Below are positions 7,878 to 16,367 of a DNA stretch of 64,000 bases, piece after piece. The DNA is from Thermococcus sp. (lineage in GTDB: Archaea; Methanobacteriota_B; Thermococci; Thermococcales; Thermococcaceae). Numbering within the stretch: the stretch's first letter is position 1; each line of letters begins with the position of its first letter. Where the stretch lies: the NCBI RefSeq assembly GCF_027052235.1, contig NZ_JALUFF010000027.1:1-64000 (forward strand). Reading direction: 5' to 3'. The notes beneath the pieces were generated by a model. It searched no databases. It had not been told where the DNA came from and worked only from the letters and a program-made list of their open reading frames with translations. A program made the position numbers and the translations under genes.

Positions 7878-8927
7878 ATGAAGTTCCTAGTCAAGACCCA
7901 GCGTGACATGGAGGCCGTCGCCGGCAACTACATCAAAGAAATCCTCCCCGATGCCAAGGTATGGATAGCCCCAATGGGCTACACAGGGCTTGTTCTCGTC
8001 GAGACAGATGACAGCAAAGCGGAGGAAAAGCTTCTTGAGGTACCGGAGGTCGAGCGCGTAATTCCGGTTCTGAAGGAAGTTCCGGCCGATCTGGAGGCGA
8101 TAGCAGGCACGGCCGAGGCGATAGCTCCCCTCATAAGTGAGAACGAGACCTTCGCGGTGAAAACCAAGAGGCGCGGAAAGCACAACTTTTCGAGCATCGA
8201 CGTCAACAGGGTTCTCGGGGCAAGGGTGAGGGAGCTTACCGGGGCAGATGTTAACCTGAGCTGGCCCGACAAAGTCGTCCACGTCGAGATAATCGGAGAT
8301 AAAGCCTACGTCTCCGTTCTGCCCGGCGAGGAGTTCAGGAAGTACACCCCGGACAAGATAGACGCGAGGAAGCTCTTCTCCAAGCTCACGGTTGTCCAGA
8401 TGCCCTACTGGGGCGACTACAAGGCCTGCAGGAAGTTTGGGGAGAAAATCGGCAGGGCTGCCCAAGCCTTTGAGGTCAAGGAACTCATAATAGCCCCCAA
8501 GGAGAAGATGGACGCCTTTGAGCTTATGGAGTTCCTCCGCGGTGTCAAGGTCGGCCAGGAGAGCAGGTATAGGGTTCAGAAGGATGCCTATCCCTGGAAG
8601 GTGGAGAAGGTTCCCGTTTCTTTATGGGACCTCTATCAGGTCGTCAGGGACAAGAGGAGGAACAAGAGGCTTTTGATAATAACCGACCCGAAGGGGCCCA
8701 CGCTGGCGGAAGTCAAGGAGAAGCTCGCGAGGGACATGCACTACGCCAGGGAGATAGTGGTTTTCATAGGCTCCCGCGAGGGAATACCCCGCGGTCTCTT
8801 CAGGTTCGCCGATTACGTCGTTGACCTCGCTCCATACATGACCTTCGCCACCGAACATGGAATTCCGGCGACACTCGTTTCCCTCTGGGGGATTTACGAG
8901 GAGTTTTTGAGAAAGGGTGAAGAGTGA
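7878..8927 (+). CDS. THUMP-domain, SPOUT-like RNA methylase
   Basis: 349-residue probable RNA-binding and modifying protein. The N-terminal half resembles a THUMP module: MKFLVKTQRDMEAVAGNYIKEIL, then TFAVKTKRRGKHNFSSIDVNRVLGARV and a DLSWPDKVVHVEII-type strand. The C-terminal part (about 230-345) has the alternating strand and helix pattern and late glycine-rich loops (VVFIGSREGIPRGLFRFADYVVDLAP) expected of a knotted SPOUT methyltransferase. The substrate is probably tRNA or rRNA, but the sequence does not say which. It has its own promoter (TTTTTAAT near 7841) and a strong CGGAGGTG site, separate from the ribosomal operon. Confidence 0.75.
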   Translation: MKFLVKTQRDMEAVAGNYIKEILPDAKVWIAPMGYTGLVLVETDDSKAEEKLLEVPEVERVIPVLKEVPADLEAIAGTAEAIAPLISENETFAVKTKRRGKHNFSSIDVNRVLGARVRELTGADVNLSWPDKVVHVEIIGDKAYVSVLPGEEFRKYTPDKIDARKLFSKLTVVQMPYWGDYKACRKFGEKIGRAAQAFEVKELIIAPKEKMDAFELMEFLRGVKVGQESRYRVQKDAYPWKVEKVPVSLWDLYQVVRDKRRNKRLLIITDPKGPTLAEVKEKLARDMHYAREIVVFIGSREGIPRGLFRFADYVVDLAPYMTFATEHGIPATLVSLWGIYEEFLRKGEE

Positions 8928-8940
8928 CTTTTTCTTTTTT

Positions 8941-8999
8941 GGCGTCAGACCCTAAGGTCGTCCTCACCGCTCGGGAATCCGCCGTAGTCATCATCCGCC
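8941..8999 (-). ncRNA. C/D box guide RNA overlapping the DUF92 stop codon
   Basis: On the minus strand: box C ATGATGA (8994-8988), a 13-base guide (8987-8975), box D' CCGA (8974-8971), a 3-base spacer, box C' GTGAGGA (8967-8961), a 12-base guide (8960-8949) and box D CTGA (8948-8945). The flanks GGCG and CGCC can close a terminal stem. This is the normal size and layout of an archaeal 2'-O-methylation guide. Box C contains the TGA stop codon (8993-8991) of the gene upstream, so the RNA starts inside that gene's 3' end. The rRNA or tRNA targets were not searched. Confidence 0.72.
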
Positions 9000-9707
9000 C
9001 ATTATGAAGAAGGCCAGCGCACCGGTTATTCCGCCCAGAAGGCTTGCCAGAAAGTTCGTTGAGTTATTGTCCGTTATCCCTCTGTTTTCGAGGGTTGCCC
9101 CGATGAGACTATCGATGTTAACCCCTATGAATCCTCCGAGAGTAACCGCGAGCAACATCCTGAGCTTGTCGGCTGTGAGCGGAAGCGCAAAGAGCGCTAT
9201 CGTAATAGCCCCCAGAAAGGCGAAAATTTCCCCCTCCAATGATACAGCACCGTTCGTCCCGGGTTTGGCAGGCTTGAAGTTTGTTATCAGCCGGGGTCTC
9301 TTGCCAAATACCTTTCCAAGCTCGCTCGCGAGGGTGTCCCCGTTGACGGTTGCTATGCTCGCAAAGGTTCCGGCCCAGAGGGCGTCCTGTTTGAGGAGAA
9401 CCTCAAGGAGGACAAATAGAAGGGGTGCGAGGCCGTTTCCAAGGACGTTGCCCCAGCTCCTTATTCCACCGTTGGACTGAGCGAGGCCGAGCTTTGCCTT
9501 CTCCCGGTAGCGGTACTTGGTGGCTACCACTCCTAGTGCAACGAACGTGAACAGGGCGAGAAATGGATAAACACCCCCGAACTCGATGACTATGAGGCCA
9601 AGAATTGCCGCCGCCGTTGCCCCCTTGCCATCAAGGGCCCTCATCTTGTAGGAACCGAGGCCGAGTACTGTTACCACTGCACCGTCAATGAGGAGCCGCT
9701 CCAGCAT
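8991..9707 (-). CDS. DUF92 family membrane protein
   Basis: 238-residue integral membrane protein with about six hydrophobic segments. The blocks GNGLAPLLF, FASIATVNGDTLASELGKVFGKRPRLI, KPGTNGAVSLEG and GGFIGVNIDSLIGATLENRG identify the DUF92 (TIGR00297) family. In plants and cyanobacteria this family includes VTE6, the phytyl-phosphate kinase, so a polyprenyl-phosphate kinase role in archaeal lipid recycling is possible, but this is family-level inference. The ATG at 9707 is preferred (a GGGTG site upstream); a GTG lies one codon earlier. Its stop codon lies inside box C of the C/D RNA at 8941-8999. Confidence 0.85.
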   Translation of the reverse strand: MLERLLIDGAVVTVLGLGSYKMRALDGKGATAAAILGLIVIEFGGVYPFLALFTFVALGVVATKYRYREKAKLGLAQSNGGIRSWGNVLGNGLAPLLFVLLEVLLKQDALWAGTFASIATVNGDTLASELGKVFGKRPRLITNFKPAKPGTNGAVSLEGEIFAFLGAITIALFALPLTADKLRMLLAVTLGGFIGVNIDSLIGATLENRGITDNNSTNFLASLLGGITGALAFFIMGG

Positions 9708-9780
9708 CACTGCACACCCGGGCCTTGTTATGGTGGGGATTTATTACGCTTTTCCATTACCATGAAGAAGAGAAAGGAAA

Positions 9781-10230
9781 TCAGAGGGATTCGAACTTGA
9801 CGGTTTCTGTTATGAAGGTGATGTCGAGATTGTCTATCCCGGGTATCTTCTTCGTAACCCCGGAAATTATTTTCTCAAGCTCCTTCATGTCCTTCGGCCC
9901 TATAATGTGAAGCACGAGGTTGTGGGAGCCGAGGGCACGCTGGATTATCTTCACGTTTTCATCCTTCTCAAGCTCCTTTATGACCTCGTCAAGGTCGATA
10001 CCAGGCTTTACGGTGACGCCGAGGATAACGTGGATGTAGCCGAGGAGGTCATAGTTCGGAATTACTGTGTACCTGAGAACGACACCGTTCTGCTCAAGCC
10101 GGTTCATTCTCCGTGAAATTCTCTGCCTCGTTGTTCCGAGCATTTCGGCAAGCTCCTTGTATGTGAGGCGTGCATTCTTGGACAGCAACTTTAAAATACG
10201 AAGGTCTATGGGGGTTATTTTATCAACCAT
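9781..10230 (-). CDS. Lrp/AsnC family transcriptional regulator
   Basis: 149-residue feast/famine regulator. Residues 1-60 form the winged helix-turn-helix (KITPIDLRILKLLSKNARLTYKELAEMLGTTRQRISRRMNRLE), and residues 65-149 form the ligand-binding RAM domain (GYIHVILGVTVKPGIDLDEVIKELEKDENV and then HNLVLHIIGPKDMKEL). Such proteins assemble as dimers and octamers and respond to amino acids. The start has a perfect GGAGGTGGG site. Upstream, a strong TATA box (CTTTTTATAC, near 10273-10282) and an inverted repeat at 10311-10326 suggest controlled, perhaps self-regulated, expression. The ligand cannot be told from sequence. Confidence 0.92.
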   Translation of the reverse strand: MVDKITPIDLRILKLLSKNARLTYKELAEMLGTTRQRISRRMNRLEQNGVVLRYTVIPNYDLLGYIHVILGVTVKPGIDLDEVIKELEKDENVKIIQRALGSHNLVLHIIGPKDMKELEKIISGVTKKIPGIDNLDITFITETVKFESL

Positions 10231-10310
10231 GTGCCCACCTCCGTTTGTTTCTCATTCTTGGTTTGATATTCTGTATAAAAAGGTTTTGGTTAATACCCTT
10301 CAAATGTCTC

Positions 10311-10326
10311 ATTAGGTCATCCTAAT
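10311..10326. promoter_or_regulatory. Inverted repeat upstream of the Lrp gene
   Basis: ATTAGG-TCAT-CCTAAT is a perfect 6-base inverted repeat about 30 bases upstream of the TATA box of the Lrp-family gene. The size fits one Lrp dimer site. A second perfect palindrome, GAACATGTTC, lies at 10377-10386 next to the end of mazG. No other gene starts between them. Confidence 0.5.
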
Positions 10327-10388
10327 AAGGAAAAGGTTCGGAGATTCCGGGAAAAAATTTTAACGGTGTGTAACATGAACATGTTCGT

Positions 10389-10667
10389 TCATCCGTCCCT
10401 GGCCCTATACTTTGAAACGCTTTTCAGTATTGCTCCCCTGATGTCTATGTCGTAGTAATTGGCTATGCAGATTAGGGCAAACAGTGTATCCCCCAACTCC
10501 TCCTCGACTTTCTCCCTGTCAGCTTTTCCCTTGACGCCCTCAAAGGCCAGCATTGCATCTGCCAGCTCGCCTACCTCCTCAACCAGAGCGGCGAGCATCT
10601 CAAAGGGCTTCCAGTAGCCACCGAGCTCCTTCACGAGCTCATCAACGGCCCTCTGCTCCTCATTCAC
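10389..10667 (-). CDS. MazG-like nucleotide pyrophosphohydrolase
   Basis: Single-domain MazG/all-alpha NTP pyrophosphatase of 92 residues, predicted to hydrolyse (d)NTPs, often damaged ones, to monophosphate and pyrophosphate. The metal-binding pattern ALVEEVGELADAM (E-x-x-E) and VEEELGDTLFALICIANYYDID (E-x-x-D) is complete. The GTG at 10667 is chosen (GGTGGAG site, 8 bases upstream); a TTG lies one codon earlier. The gene begins within the last codons of the ArsR-family gene, so the two are translationally coupled. A regulator fused into an operon with a house-cleaning enzyme suggests stress-linked control. Confidence 0.88.
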   Translation of the reverse strand: MNEEQRAVDELVKELGGYWKPFEMLAALVEEVGELADAMLAFEGVKGKADREKVEEELGDTLFALICIANYYDIDIRGAILKSVSKYRARDG

Positions 10668-11043
10668 CAAGCAACTCCACCCCGACCTTCTTGAGGTAGT
10701 TCTCTATCACGTCCCTCCTTGCGCGGTAGAAGTGCATCCTGCCCTCTCTCCTCTCCTCAACTAGGTTAAGCCTCTTCAGGGTTCTGAGGTGGTGGCTTAT
10801 GAGGGTCTGGTCGGCCTCAAGAACCTGAGCTAAAAGACAGACGCAGAGCCAGTGGTCGCGGGTCATCTTGAGTATCTTGAAGCGGAGGGGGTTGGCTATA
10901 ACCTTCAGGAACTCGATGACGTCCGTTGGAACCTCTGCCTCGACCTCTGCTTCAAGCTCGGGAAGCCCGCAGTTTTCGATGCACTTTCTTACAGTCTTCT
11001 TCTGCCTCTCGTTAAGCTTCTCCACGATTTCCTTAACCTTCAT
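10660..11043 (-). CDS. ArsR-family regulator with a CVC metal-site motif
   Basis: 127-residue winged-helix regulator. The recognition helix ADQTLISHHLRTLKRL (about 77-92) and the following wing (EERREGRMHFYRA) are typical of ArsR/SmtB proteins. Helix 3 carries DHWLCVCLL (C67, C69), the position of the ELCVCDL metal-binding motif of metal-sensing members, and two more cysteines are at 21 and 25, so thiophilic metal or redox sensing is plausible. It has an N-terminal extension of about 40 residues, longer than the minimal family. It starts after GGTGAACGGCA and overlaps the downstream mazG-like gene. Confidence 0.87.
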   Translation of the reverse strand: MKVKEIVEKLNERQKKTVRKCIENCGLPELEAEVEAEVPTDVIEFLKVIANPLRFKILKMTRDHWLCVCLLAQVLEADQTLISHHLRTLKRLNLVEERREGRMHFYRARRDVIENYLKKVGVELLGE

Positions 11044-11098
11044 TGCCGTTCACCAGAGGAATAAAGGAACAATCTCCTAATAAGATTTTTCAATTGAA

Positions 11099-11470
11099 TC
11101 ACTCGACAATCCTTATCCTGACCCCGCTTCCATCGCTCAGGTAGGCCCTCACGCTCTCCTCGGTGAAGGGCCAGGCTATTATTATATGAACCCCTCCGAA
11201 CTTTGAGAAGAACTCAAGATCGGCCTCGGAAGGGTGAGGGTTTGGAGATGGATGAGAGTGTACGGTCCCCTTTACGCTCTCGTCGTAGGGGAGCATCCAC
11301 GTATCGAAGAAAACCGAACGGGGACCCGAGTGGGGGTTTGGGGCTATCAGGACTTCTTCAAAGACCCCGTCCTTTTCCCGCAGGAAGCCTGCAAACTCGT
11401 TTGGATAGGCGTTTCTGGCTAGTTCGAGAAGGTACTCCAGGAGTTCCCTCCTTATTTTCACTTCCCTCAT
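11099..11470 (-). CDS. JAMM/MPN+ metalloprotease (desampylase-like)
   Basis: 123-residue single-domain JAMM protein. The zinc site is complete: E25 in NEFAGFL, then H71-S-H73-P, with S81 and D84 in PHPSEADLEFF. Archaeal stand-alone JAMM proteins, such as those of Pyrococcus and Haloferax, remove ubiquitin-like SAMP proteins from targets and recycle sulfur-carrier proteins, so that role is expected here. A TATA-like box (CTTTTTAACC, about 11492-11502) lies the right distance for a leaderless transcript beginning at or next to the ATG, and no good ribosome site is present. Confidence 0.9.
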   Translation of the reverse strand: MREVKIRRELLEYLLELARNAYPNEFAGFLREKDGVFEEVLIAPNPHSGPRSVFFDTWMLPYDESVKGTVHSHPSPNPHPSEADLEFFSKFGGVHIIIAWPFTEESVRAYLSDGSGVRIRIVE

Positions 11471-11510
11471 GGTGGAAAAAGGGGAGTCCTGGGTTAAAAA
11501 GGCTTCGAAA

Positions 11511-11903
11511 TCACAGCACGGCTATCGCTTCGATTTCGACCTTGACTCCCTTGGGGAGCTTCGAGACCTCAACGACGGCCCTCGCTGGCTTCGAATGGCC
11601 GAAGTACTCCTCGTAAACCCTGTTGAACTCCTCGTAGTCCTTTATGTCGTCGAGGTAAACGGTCACCTTGACGACGTCATCAACCGTCGCCCCCGCTGCC
11701 TCAAGTATTGCTATGAGGTTCTCTATTGCCTGCCTCGCCTGGACTCTGATGTCGCCCTTTACCAGCTCTCCCGTCTCGGGGTTTATTGGTATCTGGCCCG
11801 AAACGAATATTACCTTGTCCGGATTGTGGGCGATTATCCCCTGGCTGTATGGCCCTATCGGCTTGGGAGCGTTTTCGGTGTAAACGGGAACCCTGCTCAC
11901 CAT
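11511..11903 (-). CDS. ridA: RidA family enamine/imine deaminase
   Basis: 130-residue RidA (YjgF/YER057c/UK114) protein, which as a trimer hydrolyses reactive 2-aminoacrylate and related enamines made by PLP enzymes. Family blocks are present: PIGPYSQG near the N-terminus, [16 protein letters not shown], and the C-terminal [26 protein letters not shown], which contains the conserved Arg that binds the substrate carboxylate. The ATG at 11903 is used because the GGGGGTGATG run sits just before it. It lies just upstream of the JAMM gene on the same strand, but that gene seems to have its own promoter. Confidence 0.95.
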   Translation of the reverse strand: MVSRVPVYTENAPKPIGPYSQGIIAHNPDKVIFVSGQIPINPETGELVKGDIRVQARQAIENLIAILEAAGATVDDVVKVTVYLDDIKDYEEFNRVYEEYFGHSKPARAVVEVSKLPKGVKVEIEAIAVL

Positions 11904-12025
11904 ACCCATCACCCCCGGGATATTAGTTCACAAATGTTATTAAAAACTTTTCGGGAAGTGTTCCAGTTCATAAGGTAAGAAAAAGCTTCAAAATAGAAAA
12001 TAAATCGGTGTGGGACTCTATCTGG

Positions 12026-12085
12026 CGTCAGCGAAGCGAAGAGTCCTCATTGGCTTCCCTCGGGTGTCCTCGGCGTCATCATACT
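12026..12085 (-). ncRNA. C/D box guide RNA overlapping the DUF2666 stop codon
   Basis: Minus-strand layout: box C ATGATGA (12082-12076), 12-base guide (12075-12064), box D' CCGA (12063-12060), 9-base spacer, box C' ATGAGGA (12050-12044), 12-base guide (12043-12032), box D CTGA (12031-12028). D' and C' each differ by one base from consensus, which is usual for internal boxes. The TGA of the upstream gene (12081-12079) lies inside box C, exactly as in the RNA at 8941-8999. Targets were not searched. Confidence 0.65.
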
Positions 12086-12867
12086 TTCTTCTCAAGGTAC
12101 TTCTCAAGGTTCTTCGAGGGGACGTCCAGGGGGAGGCCTATCTTACCGAGGGCCGTGCGGAGCGCGAAGACGCGGGCGTGTTCGATGAAGGGCTCTTCCG
12201 CGAAGGCCTCAACCTCCAGTGCCTCGTAGGCCTCTATGACCTTTGGTATGTCGCCCTTCTTGACCTTCTTGAATGGGAACTCCTTCTCGATGCCCTCGAT
12301 GTTGATTCCAGCGTAAGCGGGTATCTTCAGCGTCGCGGTCTCGTTTATGCTCGCCAGCAATCTGGCAACGTCAACCATCGGGGTTTTTTCGTCTATTATG
12401 AGCCTCTTGACGACTATCCACCTGCCGTGCTTTGCGGTGAAGTTCACGTGGGGCCCCTCGAAGGGGAACTCAACCTCAACTCCCTTCAAACTACCCCCCG
12501 GGTAGTCAACGGGCGCTATACCGCGCAGGGCTTCCCTGACGAGGAGGGCCCTGGAGGCATCGACGAGGAGCTTCTTCAGCTTCTTATCGGTTTCCTTTAC
12601 GAGGGCCCCAAGCTTTCTGGCAGTGCCCGGGGACTTGAGGAGCATTACGGTTTCGGTGAGGTTTTCTCTCCTCAGCTCTTCAGCGAGGGAAGTAAGCCCT
12701 TCGACGTCGAGAACCTCTCCGAAGTAGAAGGGAATCCTTTCGTTGACGGAGTTCGAAACTGCCGACAGGAAGAGCGCTATCTTTTCATCCTCCATCTCGG
12801 TGAGCTTCTTCGCGACTTCCCAGTCAAGGTGCCTTGCCGTGAACGCGACGTGGTCTTCAACCCTCAT
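12079..12867 (-). CDS. DUF2666-type protein with an internal duplication
   Basis: 262-residue cytoplasmic protein of unknown function, assigned tentatively to the archaeal DUF2666 family. It is made of two related halves: VAFTARHLDWEVAKKLTEM near the start matches VNFTAKHGRWIVVKRLIID near residue 140, and each is followed by a helix (FLSAVSNSVNE / LLASINETATL) and then KIPAYAG-like strands (IPFYFGEVLDVEG / IPAYAGINIEG). No catalytic motif is evident. The ATG at 12867 follows GGTGGGGGTT; a GTG lies three codons upstream. The 3' end overlaps a C/D box RNA. Confidence 0.7.
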   Translation of the reverse strand: MRVEDHVAFTARHLDWEVAKKLTEMEDEKIALFLSAVSNSVNERIPFYFGEVLDVEGLTSLAEELRRENLTETVMLLKSPGTARKLGALVKETDKKLKKLLVDASRALLVREALRGIAPVDYPGGSLKGVEVEFPFEGPHVNFTAKHGRWIVVKRLIIDEKTPMVDVARLLASINETATLKIPAYAGINIEGIEKEFPFKKVKKGDIPKVIEAYEALEVEAFAEEPFIEHARVFALRTALGKIGLPLDVPSKNLEKYLEKKV

Positions 12868-12978
12868 AACCCCCACCGTTCAGACTTCTCGCTCCCTTCT
12901 TTTATCTTTTTCTAGGCTCGATAAAGGTTATAAGTGGGCCCGAGCATTGGGACTTAGTAGGTAGAAGAGGGACTGGAA

Positions 12979-15900
12979 ATGGGTGAGGAGAAGGTTGATG
13001 GGTTCACCCCACGTGAGTACGGGGAGAGTCTTGAGCTAGGGGTTGATTTCAATACGACTGAGGAAATCAGGGTTCCCGAGAAGCTCATAGACCAGGTCAT
13101 CGGCCAGGATCACGCCGTGGAGGTTATAAAGACCGCAGCCACCCAGAAAAGACACGTCCTCCTCATAGGCGAACCCGGAACCGGAAAGTCAATGCTTGGT
13201 CAGGCGATGGCAGAACTCTTACCCACGGAGAACCTTGAGGACATACTGGTCTTCCCCAATCCGGAAGATGAGAACATGCCTAAAATCAAAACTGTCCCGG
13301 CCTGCCAGGGAAGGAGGATAGTTCAGAAGTATCGCGAGAAGGCCAAGAGTCAGGAGAGCATAAAGTCCTACATACTGCTCTTCGTCATGCTGACGGTGAT
13401 GTTCGCCCTCTTCCTCCAGTTCTCAGCGACTACACTCCTGATGGGCCTCTTCGTCATCATACTGACCATGATGGCCCTCTCCAACATGCGCTTCCGCAAC
13501 ACCGTTCTGGTGCCCAAACTACTCGTTGACAACTGCGGAAGGAGCAAAGCTCCCTTCGTTGACGCAACCGGCGCACACGCCGGTGCTCTGCTCGGCGATG
13601 TCAGACACGACCCGTTCCAGTGCTTTAGCGGGAAGGAGAGCATTGTTATCAGGGAAAACGGCAGAATAATGGCTCTTAAGCTCAAAAACTTCGTTGAAGG
13701 GGCCCTAAAGGACCCTTCAGGAGAGGGTATGGACGGGGACATTAAGGTCGTCTACCACGACTTCAGGGACAAAAACGTTGAGGTGCTCACAAAGGATGGC
13801 TTTACAAAGCTTCTCTACGCGAACAAGAGGTTGGGAAAGCAGAAACTGAGACGAGTGGTTAACTTGGAGAAGGACTACTGGTTCACCCTTACGCCCGAGC
13901 ATAAGGTTTACACCCTTACGGGCCTCAAAGAGGCAGGGGAGATAACCTCCGAGGACGAGCTAGTTAGGCATCCACTGGTAATTCTTGATGAGTTCTCCAT
14001 TGCAAGAACCTACGGCGAGGAAGAGAAAATCAGGGAATACTCTCGCTGGAAGGAGTATCGGAAAAAAACCGGTCACGGCTACAAGAGAGCCTCCAAGGAA
14101 CTGGGCATAAAGGTCAGCACGCTCCGCTGGTGGGAAAAAGGAGCAAAGCCAAAGTCCCTGAAAATGGCCGAGGAGCTCAGAAAGCTTGGCCTCCTTCCAC
14201 TCACTAGCGAGGATGAGAGACTCGAAAAAATCGCCCTCCTCATGGGGGCTCTCTTCAGCGACGGTAGCATAGACAAGAACCTCAACACGCTCAGCTTCAT
14301 CTCCAGCGAAAGAGAAGCGGTTGAAAAGTTCGTGGAGATGCTTAGAGAGCTCTTCGGCGAGTTTAACTATGAGATAAAGGAGAACCGCCAAGCTAGGGGG
14401 AGGAGTATCCTCTTCAGAACGTGGGATAGGAGGATAATAAGGTTCTTCGTGGCCCTCGGCGCACCCACGGGCAATAAAACAGAGGTAAAACTTGAAATTC
14501 CGTGGTGGATAAGGCTCAAGCCCTCCCTCTTCCTTGCTTTCTTCGACGGTCTCTACAGCGGAGACGGTAGCGTTCCGAGGTTTGCAGTGTATGGGGAGGG
14601 CATAAAGTTCAACGGAACCCTTGAGATAGCCCAACTCACCGATGAGCTCGAAAAGAAAGTTCCCTTCTTCGAGGAGCTGGCATGGTATCTGGGCCTCTTC
14701 GGAATCGAGGCAAAGCTCAGGATTGACGAGGCAAAGGGCAAGCACAAGGTCAGGTTAATCCTCTCCCAGTCAGTAGACAACGTCCTAACCTTCCTCGAAT
14801 TTGTACCGATAACTCTCTCCCCCGCAAAGAGGACGAAGTTCTTGGAGGAGGTCAGGAAATACCTTGAGGGGGCAAAGGAATCAAGACATGCCAAGAGAGC
14901 CGACGAGCTGAGAAAGAAGTTTGAAAAGATTCTGAAGGGCAAAAGGAGAACGTTCATCGAGACCTGGGAGGAAGTTGAGGTAACCTACAACCTCACCACG
15001 GAGAAGGGCAACCTGCTCGCCAACGGCCTCTTCGTCAAGAACTCAGGCGGACTCGGCACGCCGGCCCACGAGCGCGTTGAGCCCGGAATGATACACCGCG
15101 CCCATAAGGGCGTCCTCTTCATAGACGAGATAGCAACGCTAAGCCTGAAGATGCAGCAGAGCCTCCTCACGGCGATGCAGGAGAAGAAGTTTCCCATAAC
15201 GGGCCAGAGCGAGCTTTCGAGCGGTGCCATGGTGAGAACTGAGCCGGTGCCGTGTGATTTCATCCTCGTCGCTGCCGGAAACCTTGATACAGTGGACAAG
15301 ATGCATCCCGCTCTTCGCTCCCGTATAAGGGGCTACGGTTACGAGGTCTACATGCGCACCACTATGCCAGACACGATAGAGAACAGAAGAAAACTAGTCC
15401 AGTTCGTTGCTCAGGAGGTAAAGCGTGATGGCAAGATTCCCCACTTCACAAGGGATGCCGTTGAGGAGATAGTTAGAGAAGCCCAGAAGAGGGCAGGAAG
15501 GAAGGGCCACCTCACGCTCCGCCTTCGCGATCTGGGTGGAATAGTCAGAGCTGCTGGCGACATAGCGGTCAAGAAGGGCAAGAGGTACGTCGAGAGGGAG
15601 GACGTCCTTGAGGCCCTCAAACTGGCGAAACCACTGGAGAAACAGCTTGCCGACTGGTATATCGAGAGGAAGAAGGAGTACCAGGTCATAAAGACCGAGG
15701 GGAGCGAGATAGGAAGGGTCAACGGTCTGGCCGTCATTGGGGAGGCCAGCGGTATAGTGTTGCCGATAGAGGCCGTAGTCGCTCCAGCGGCAAGCAAGGA
15801 GGAGGGCAAGATAATAGTCACCGGAAAGCTCGGCGAGATAGCGAAGGAGGCCGTCCAGAACGTCTCGGCGATAATCAAGCGCTACAAGGGCGAGGACATA

Positions 15901-16296
15901 AGCCGCTACGACATCCACGTCCAGTTCCTCCAGACCTACGAGGGCGTTGAAGGGGACTCGGCAAGCATAAGCGTTGCAACGGCCGTTATCTCGGCCCTTG
16001 AGAACATCCCCATAAGGCAGGACGTTGCCATGACGGGTTCGCTAAGCGTCCGCGGTGAAGTTCTCCCCATTGGGGGCGCAACACCCAAGATAGAGGCGGC
16101 CATAGAGGCCGGGATAAAGAAGGTCATAATCCCCAAGGCCAACGAGAAGGACGTCTTCCTCAGCCCGGACAAGGCCGAGAGAATAGAGATTTACCCTGTG
16201 GAGAGGATAGACGAGGTGCTTGAGATAGCCCTTGAGGACTCTCCCGCCAAGGACGAGCTCCTGAGGAAGATAAGGGAGAGCCTCCCCCTCTTCTGA
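12979..16296 (+). CDS. lonB: Membrane-bound ATP-dependent protease LonB, with intein
   Basis: Archaeal Lon: a membrane-anchored AAA+ protease that degrades unfolded and regulatory proteins. The precursor has 1105 residues; removing the intein (215-688) leaves 631, the normal LonB length. The AAA+ Walker A GEPGTGKS is at 64-71, two membrane helices lie at about 131-148 and 151-168 inside the ATPase domain as in all LonB, and the Walker [10 protein letters not shown] follows the intein. The C-terminal S16 protease domain has the Ser-Lys dyad: S994 in EGDSAS and K1037 in [10 protein letters not shown] (520 and 563 after splicing). The gene is monocistronic, reading away from the DUF2666 gene, with a weak GAGGG ribosome site. 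Confidence 0.97.
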   Translation: MGEEKVDGFTPREYGESLELGVDFNTTEEIRVPEKLIDQVIGQDHAVEVIKTAATQKRHVLLIGEPGTGKSMLGQAMAELLPTENLEDILVFPNPEDENMPKIKTVPACQGRRIVQKYREKAKSQESIKSYILLFVMLTVMFALFLQFSATTLLMGLFVIILTMMALSNMRFRNTVLVPKLLVDNCGRSKAPFVDATGAHAGALLGDVRHDPFQCFSGKESIVIRENGRIMALKLKNFVEGALKDPSGEGMDGDIKVVYHDFRDKNVEVLTKDGFTKLLYANKRLGKQKLRRVVNLEKDYWFTLTPEHKVYTLTGLKEAGEITSEDELVRHPLVILDEFSIARTYGEEEKIREYSRWKEYRKKTGHGYKRASKELGIKVSTLRWWEKGAKPKSLKMAEELRKLGLLPLTSEDERLEKIALLMGALFSDGSIDKNLNTLSFISSEREAVEKFVEMLRELFGEFNYEIKENRQARGRSILFRTWDRRIIRFFVALGAPTGNKTEVKLEIPWWIRLKPSLFLAFFDGLYSGDGSVPRFAVYGEGIKFNGTLEIAQLTDELEKKVPFFEELAWYLGLFGIEAKLRIDEAKGKHKVRLILSQSVDNVLTFLEFVPITLSPAKRTKFLEEVRKYLEGAKESRHAKRADELRKKFEKILKGKRRTFIETWEEVEVTYNLTTEKGNLLANGLFVKNSGGLGTPAHERVEPGMIHRAHKGVLFIDEIATLSLKMQQSLLTAMQEKKFPITGQSELSSGAMVRTEPVPCDFILVAAGNLDTVDKMHPALRSRIRGYGYEVYMRTTMPDTIENRRKLVQFVAQEVKRDGKIPHFTRDAVEEIVREAQKRAGRKGHLTLRLRDLGGIVRAAGDIAVKKGKRYVEREDVLEALKLAKPLEKQLADWYIERKKEYQVIKTEGSEIGRVNGLAVIGEASGIVLPIEAVVAPAASKEEGKIIVTGKLGEIAKEAVQNVSAIIKRYKGEDISRYDIHVQFLQTYEGVEGDSASISVATAVISALENIPIRQDVAMTGSLSVRGEVLPIGGATPKIEAAIEAGIKKVIIPKANEKDVFLSPDKAERIEIYPVERIDEVLEIALEDSPAKDELLRKIRESLPLF
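13621..15042 (+). other. Intein with homing endonuclease inside LonB
   Basis: 474-residue in-frame intein inserted between DPFQ and SGGLGTP of LonB, between the Walker A and Walker B motifs. It begins with Cys (CFSGKE), ends in Asn, and the first extein residue is Ser, so splicing chemistry is possible. The residue before the terminal Asn is Lys (LFVKN) where most inteins have His. Two LAGLIDADG-type blocks ([11 protein letters not shown] and [11 protein letters not shown]) each keep an acidic residue, so the endonuclease may be active. Between the splicing domain and the endonuclease lies a helix-turn-helix-like segment (about 348-394) that could help DNA recognition. LonB inteins at this site are known in Pyrococcus. 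Confidence 0.93.
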
Positions 16297-16367
16297 TATT
16301 TGTTTCCCATTTCTGTCCAGAAATTCTTAAAAAACGTCCCATGAACGCTACCCACGGAGGTGAGCTA

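Noticed and set aside
8941-8990. Acidic peptide DDDYGGFPSGEDDLRV after the DUF92 gene, as if a broken C-terminus
   Set aside because: There is a stop in the same frame just upstream, and the segment is fully explained by a C/D box RNA.
10364-10450. Short plus-strand frame beginning MNMFVHPS opposite the end of mazG
   Set aside because: It lacks a ribosome site, overlaps mazG entirely and is caused by the palindrome at 10377-10386.
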